From: Ascidiaceihabitans sp034111945
Lineage (GTDB): Bacteria > Pseudomonadota > Alphaproteobacteria > Rhodobacterales > Rhodobacteraceae
DNA: 64,000 bases
Direction: 5' to 3'
NCBI GenBank assembly: GCA_047626725.1
Contig: JBLHSG010000022.1
Coordinates: 5,034-69,033 of the forward strand
The first letter of the stretch is position 1, and each line of letters opens with the position of its first letter. Shown piece after piece: positions 61,922 to 64,000 of the stretch. Both the position numbers and the translations under genes were made by a program. The notes under the pieces are model-generated. The model saw only the letters and a program-made list of their open reading frames with translations, had not been told where the DNA came from and did no database searches.

Positions 61922-62509
61922 ATGACACTGACCATCCGCCTGACCGCCGCCGCATTCGGCCTTGCCCTTAGCACCACTGCCGCACTTGCGGATTGTGCCG
62001 ATCTAACCGTCGAAGACCGATTTGACCTGACCGAAGATCAAGTTGTCGCCTTGTATGCGTGCCTCGAAGAAAAAATGGCGACGGGCTATGCCAAAGGCGG
62101 TGACGAGGTCGGATCGAACTTTCGCTCGTGGGCCCCGACGGCAACACGCGGCGCAATTCAAGGCGCACACGGCACCCGTATCCTGAACACATTCGCCAAT
62201 GATATCGCGGCCGAACAGTACCTTAAGTTTGCCGAAGAAGGTTTCACGATGCCTGTCGGGTCGGTGCTGGCCAAGGAATCGATCAGCCTGTCGATCAAAA
62301 AGAAAAAGGCTCGTGTTGGCCCATTGTTTATCATGACAAAAATGGAAGCTGGATCGATCCCGGACACTGGTGATTGGCTGTACGCCGGCCTGCAACCAAA
62401 CGGCAAAGTGATGAAGGTCAAACAAGCGTTTTGCCACGATTGCCACGCCGCCTATGAAGACAGCGATTTCCTAGCCTATCCTGTCGAAGAGGTCCGTTTG
62501 GGGCAATAA
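61922..62509 (+). CDS. secreted cytochrome P460-family protein
   Basis: This 195-residue protein has a signal peptide (MTLTIRLTAAAFGLALSTT, cut after about ALA) and a single c-type heme motif CHDCH at residues 171-175 near the C terminus (KQAFCHDCHAAYEDSD). The layout, with the heme motif after a beta-rich domain and the ending DFLAYPVEEV, fits cytochrome P460 and related proteins. Classic P460 oxidises hydroxylamine through a heme-lysine cross-link. No lysine cross-link can be assigned here by eye, so detoxification of nitrogen oxides is only a suggestion. Confidence 0.8.
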   Translation: MTLTIRLTAAAFGLALSTTAALADCADLTVEDRFDLTEDQVVALYACLEEKMATGYAKGGDEVGSNFRSWAPTATRGAIQGAHGTRILNTFANDIAAEQYLKFAEEGFTMPVGSVLAKESISLSIKKKKARVGPLFIMTKMEAGSIPDTGDWLYAGLQPNGKVMKVKQAFCHDCHAAYEDSDFLAYPVEEVRLGQ

Positions 62510-62615
62510 TTCACCCACCATCACCTAAAATGATGCAAACCCGCCCGCAGTGTATCGCACCTGTGTTGGCGGGTTTTGTTTTGCATCTTTGTTCATCATG
62601 GGCCATGAACGCAAA

Positions 62616-63320
62616 ATGACTGATAAATTACGCGCACTCTCCGTCCATTTGCTCACTGCCACAGGCGCTGTTTTCGCGATGCTCGCGATGCTGGCCGCGG
62701 TGGATGGCAAATACGACATGATGTTCTTGTGGCTGGTCGTGGCCTTTTTTGTGGACGGGATCGATGGGCCGCTCGCGCGGTACTATGACGTCAAAAAGAA
62801 CGCGCCAGAATTTGATGGTGTGCTGCTAGATTTGATCATCGACTACCTGACTTACGTGTTTATCCCCGCCTTTGCACTGTTCACATCAGGCATCATGGAC
62901 GGATGGAGCGGATGGGTGATGATCATCGTCGTCACCTTTGCATCAGCGATGTATTTTGCTGATACACGCATGAAAACAAAAGACAATTCATTCTCGGGAT
63001 TCCCTGGATGCTGGAACATGCTGATCATCGTTTTGTTCGCATTGAACCCGCCATGGTGGGTCTGCCTGATCTTGGTCACGTTCCTAAGCATCACGATGTT
63101 TTTGCCGCTAAAATTTGTTCACCCTGTGCGCACAGAACGCTGGCGTGTCGTGACATTGCCGATGGCATTGGCGTGGACATTCTTTGCGGGATGGGCCGCG
63201 TGGGTCGATTTTCACGCCGAAAGCTGGGCGCACTGGGGCCTGATCGTGACCAGCGTGTATTTATTGGGCGCGGGCATTGCCCAGCAAATTATCCCCCAAG
63301 CACCGGGCGAAGCTGACTAA
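62616..63320 (+). CDS. pcs: phosphatidylcholine synthase
   Basis: This 234-residue membrane enzyme makes phosphatidylcholine from CDP-diacylglycerol and choline. The CDP-alcohol phosphotransferase motif is visible as DGIDGPLARYYDVK followed by GVLLDLIIDYLTYVF. It has about eight helices and the long form of the family. The start at 62616 gives MTDKLRALSVHLL; an ATG at 62598 would add 6 residues and neither has a good Shine-Dalgarno site. It converges on ogt with a 4-base overlap. Confidence 0.9.
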   Translation: MTDKLRALSVHLLTATGAVFAMLAMLAAVDGKYDMMFLWLVVAFFVDGIDGPLARYYDVKKNAPEFDGVLLDLIIDYLTYVFIPAFALFTSGIMDGWSGWVMIIVVTFASAMYFADTRMKTKDNSFSGFPGCWNMLIIVLFALNPPWWVCLILVTFLSITMFLPLKFVHPVRTERWRVVTLPMALAWTFFAGWAAWVDFHAESWAHWGLIVTSVYLLGAGIAQQIIPQAPGEAD

Positions 63321-63772
63321 ATCAACAGTCCTGCAGCCTTTTCGTGACGCAATAACGCGACCTTGGTTTCGACCCCGCCTGCCCCCGAAAAACCGGTCAG
63401 ACCTTTGGCACCCATCACACGGTGGCACGGGATGATGATCGGGATCGGATTGCCACCACAGGCCTGTCCGACCGACTGCGCAGGAACGCCCAATTGCTTG
63501 GCAATTTCGCCGTAGGTTCGCGTATAGCCAAACGCGATTGCCGACATTGCATCACACACATCACGCTGAAATTTTGATCCCTGAACGTTCAAAGGCAGTT
63601 CAAAAACCTCACGCGTGCCGGCGTCGTATTCTTGTAATTGCAGCACTGCGGTGTCCAAAATATCCGACATGTCCTGACGCGGTGCATGCCCCCAATCAAG
63701 ACGCGTAATCACGCCATCAATTTCTGTCAGGCACAATTGGCCGAATTGCGTATGAACATCACGTGTCAGCAT
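63317..63772 (-). CDS. ogt: methylated-DNA-protein-cysteine methyltransferase
   Basis: This 151-residue protein repairs O6-methylguanine by suicidal transfer to the active cysteine in IPIIIPCHRVMGAKGLTGF. The preceding YGEIAKQLGVPAQSVGQACGGNP is the helix-turn-helix that reads DNA. It lacks the Ada N-terminal domain. It starts about 50 bases after the stop of the partial gene on the right. Confidence 0.94.
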   Translation of the reverse strand: MLTRDVHTQFGQLCLTEIDGVITRLDWGHAPRQDMSDILDTAVLQLQEYDAGTREVFELPLNVQGSKFQRDVCDAMSAIAFGYTRTYGEIAKQLGVPAQSVGQACGGNPIPIIIPCHRVMGAKGLTGFSGAGGVETKVALLRHEKAAGLLI

Positions 63773-63821
63773 GCGGTCATCCTACGGGTCCATGCGGACA
63801 AAACAACCCGATCCTTGCGCC

Positions 63822-64000
63822 TTAAACTTGATGTCCTTGCGCGCGTGCTTTGTCCAAAAATGCCGCGACCAAACTTGGCTGTACGGTGCTAAGGCACTGC
63901 AATCCGAAATACCAGTAAACGTATTTATCATACGCTCGTGCACGGATCGGGGCCGCCAAAAATGCGGCTAATTCCCCCTGATCATGCGCGATGTCTGCAA
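63822..64000 (-). CDS. C-terminal part of an unrecognised protein, cut by the right edge
   Basis: Read on the minus strand, the frame is open from the window edge to a TAA at 63822-63824, giving the last 58 residues or so. The segments DIAHDQGELAAFLAAPIRA, YDKYVYWYFGLQCLSTVQ and PSLVAAFLDKARAQGHQV have normal amino-acid composition for a real helical protein. I do not recognise the family. It lies 50 bases upstream of ogt on the same strand. Confidence 0.55.
   Translation of the reverse strand, partial: ADIAHDQGELAAFLAAPIRARAYDKYVYWYFGLQCLSTVQPSLVAAFLDKARAQGHQV

Noticed and set aside
1..64000. tRNA, rRNA, CRISPR array or insertion sequence
   Set aside because: No T-arm consensus with cloverleaf pairing, no rRNA segment, no regularly spaced repeats, and no transposase or terminal inverted repeats were seen.

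Overview
The window reads as chromosomal core DNA of a marine-type alphaproteobacterium of the order Rhodobacterales (Roseobacter group). This rests on recognised gene families and gene orders rather than any database search: the ctaC-ctaB-ctaG-ctaE-surf1-thrC-M16 order, the ruvCAB-ybgC-tolQRAB-pal-cpoB-tilS-ftsH run, a tad pilus locus with an OmpA-like lipoprotein where CpaD is expected, a DUF1127 gene, and a phosphatidylcholine synthase. Genes are dense and often overlap by 1 to 4 bases. I see no tRNA, rRNA, insertion sequence, prophage or CRISPR array.

Layout. 1-882: end of a DUF1444 gene cut by the left edge. 879-9932 (minus strand): cytochrome c oxidase biogenesis cluster (ctaC, ctaB, a small membrane protein, ctaG, ctaE, surf1) continuing into thrC, an M16 peptidase, a GNAT acetyltransferase and an FAD-linked D-2-hydroxyacid dehydrogenase. 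10135-17138 (plus): tldD, dprA, topA, and a 3-oxoacid CoA-transferase pair (scoAB). 17182-17997 (minus): a lytic transglycosylase. 18377-30549 region (plus): a tad/Flp pilus locus with two tiny pilins, cpaB, cpaC, an OmpA-like lipoprotein, cpaE, cpaF, tadB, tadC, two TPR lipoproteins, a prepilin peptidase and an AAA ATPase. 30571-34520 (plus): a beta-hydroxyacid dehydrogenase, an Lhr-type helicase and the phosphoesterase PdeM. 34523-36169 (minus): two membrane-anchored LytTR regulators. 36269-40236: a small membrane protein, then folD, fhs and a MOSC protein on the minus strand. 40359-52088 (minus): the long recombination, Tol-Pal and ftsH run. 52441-52770 (plus): a DUF1127 gene with a structured 3' RNA element. 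52829-59074 (minus): a small membrane protein, prmA, MATE and MFS transporters, and priA. 59220-63320 (plus): transaldolase, DUF484, xerC, a P460-type cytochrome and phosphatidylcholine synthase. 63317-64000 (minus): ogt and a partial gene cut by the right edge.

Functional themes. The left third supplies aerobic respiratory-chain assembly and its neighbours. The tad locus encodes nearly a complete adhesive pilus machine: pilin, peptidase, secretin, ATPase, inner-membrane platform and assembly lipoproteins. TadE/TadF/TadG-type genes are not in the window. The minus-strand run from ruvC to ftsH combines Holliday-junction processing, envelope constriction and membrane proteolysis. The most interesting non-coding element is a long hairpin with an anti-Shine-Dalgarno loop (UCCUCCCU), directly after the DUF1127 gene and directly before a strong terminator. 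It resembles the CcsR/cuckoo class of stress RNAs that accompany a DUF1127 gene in Rhodobacter.
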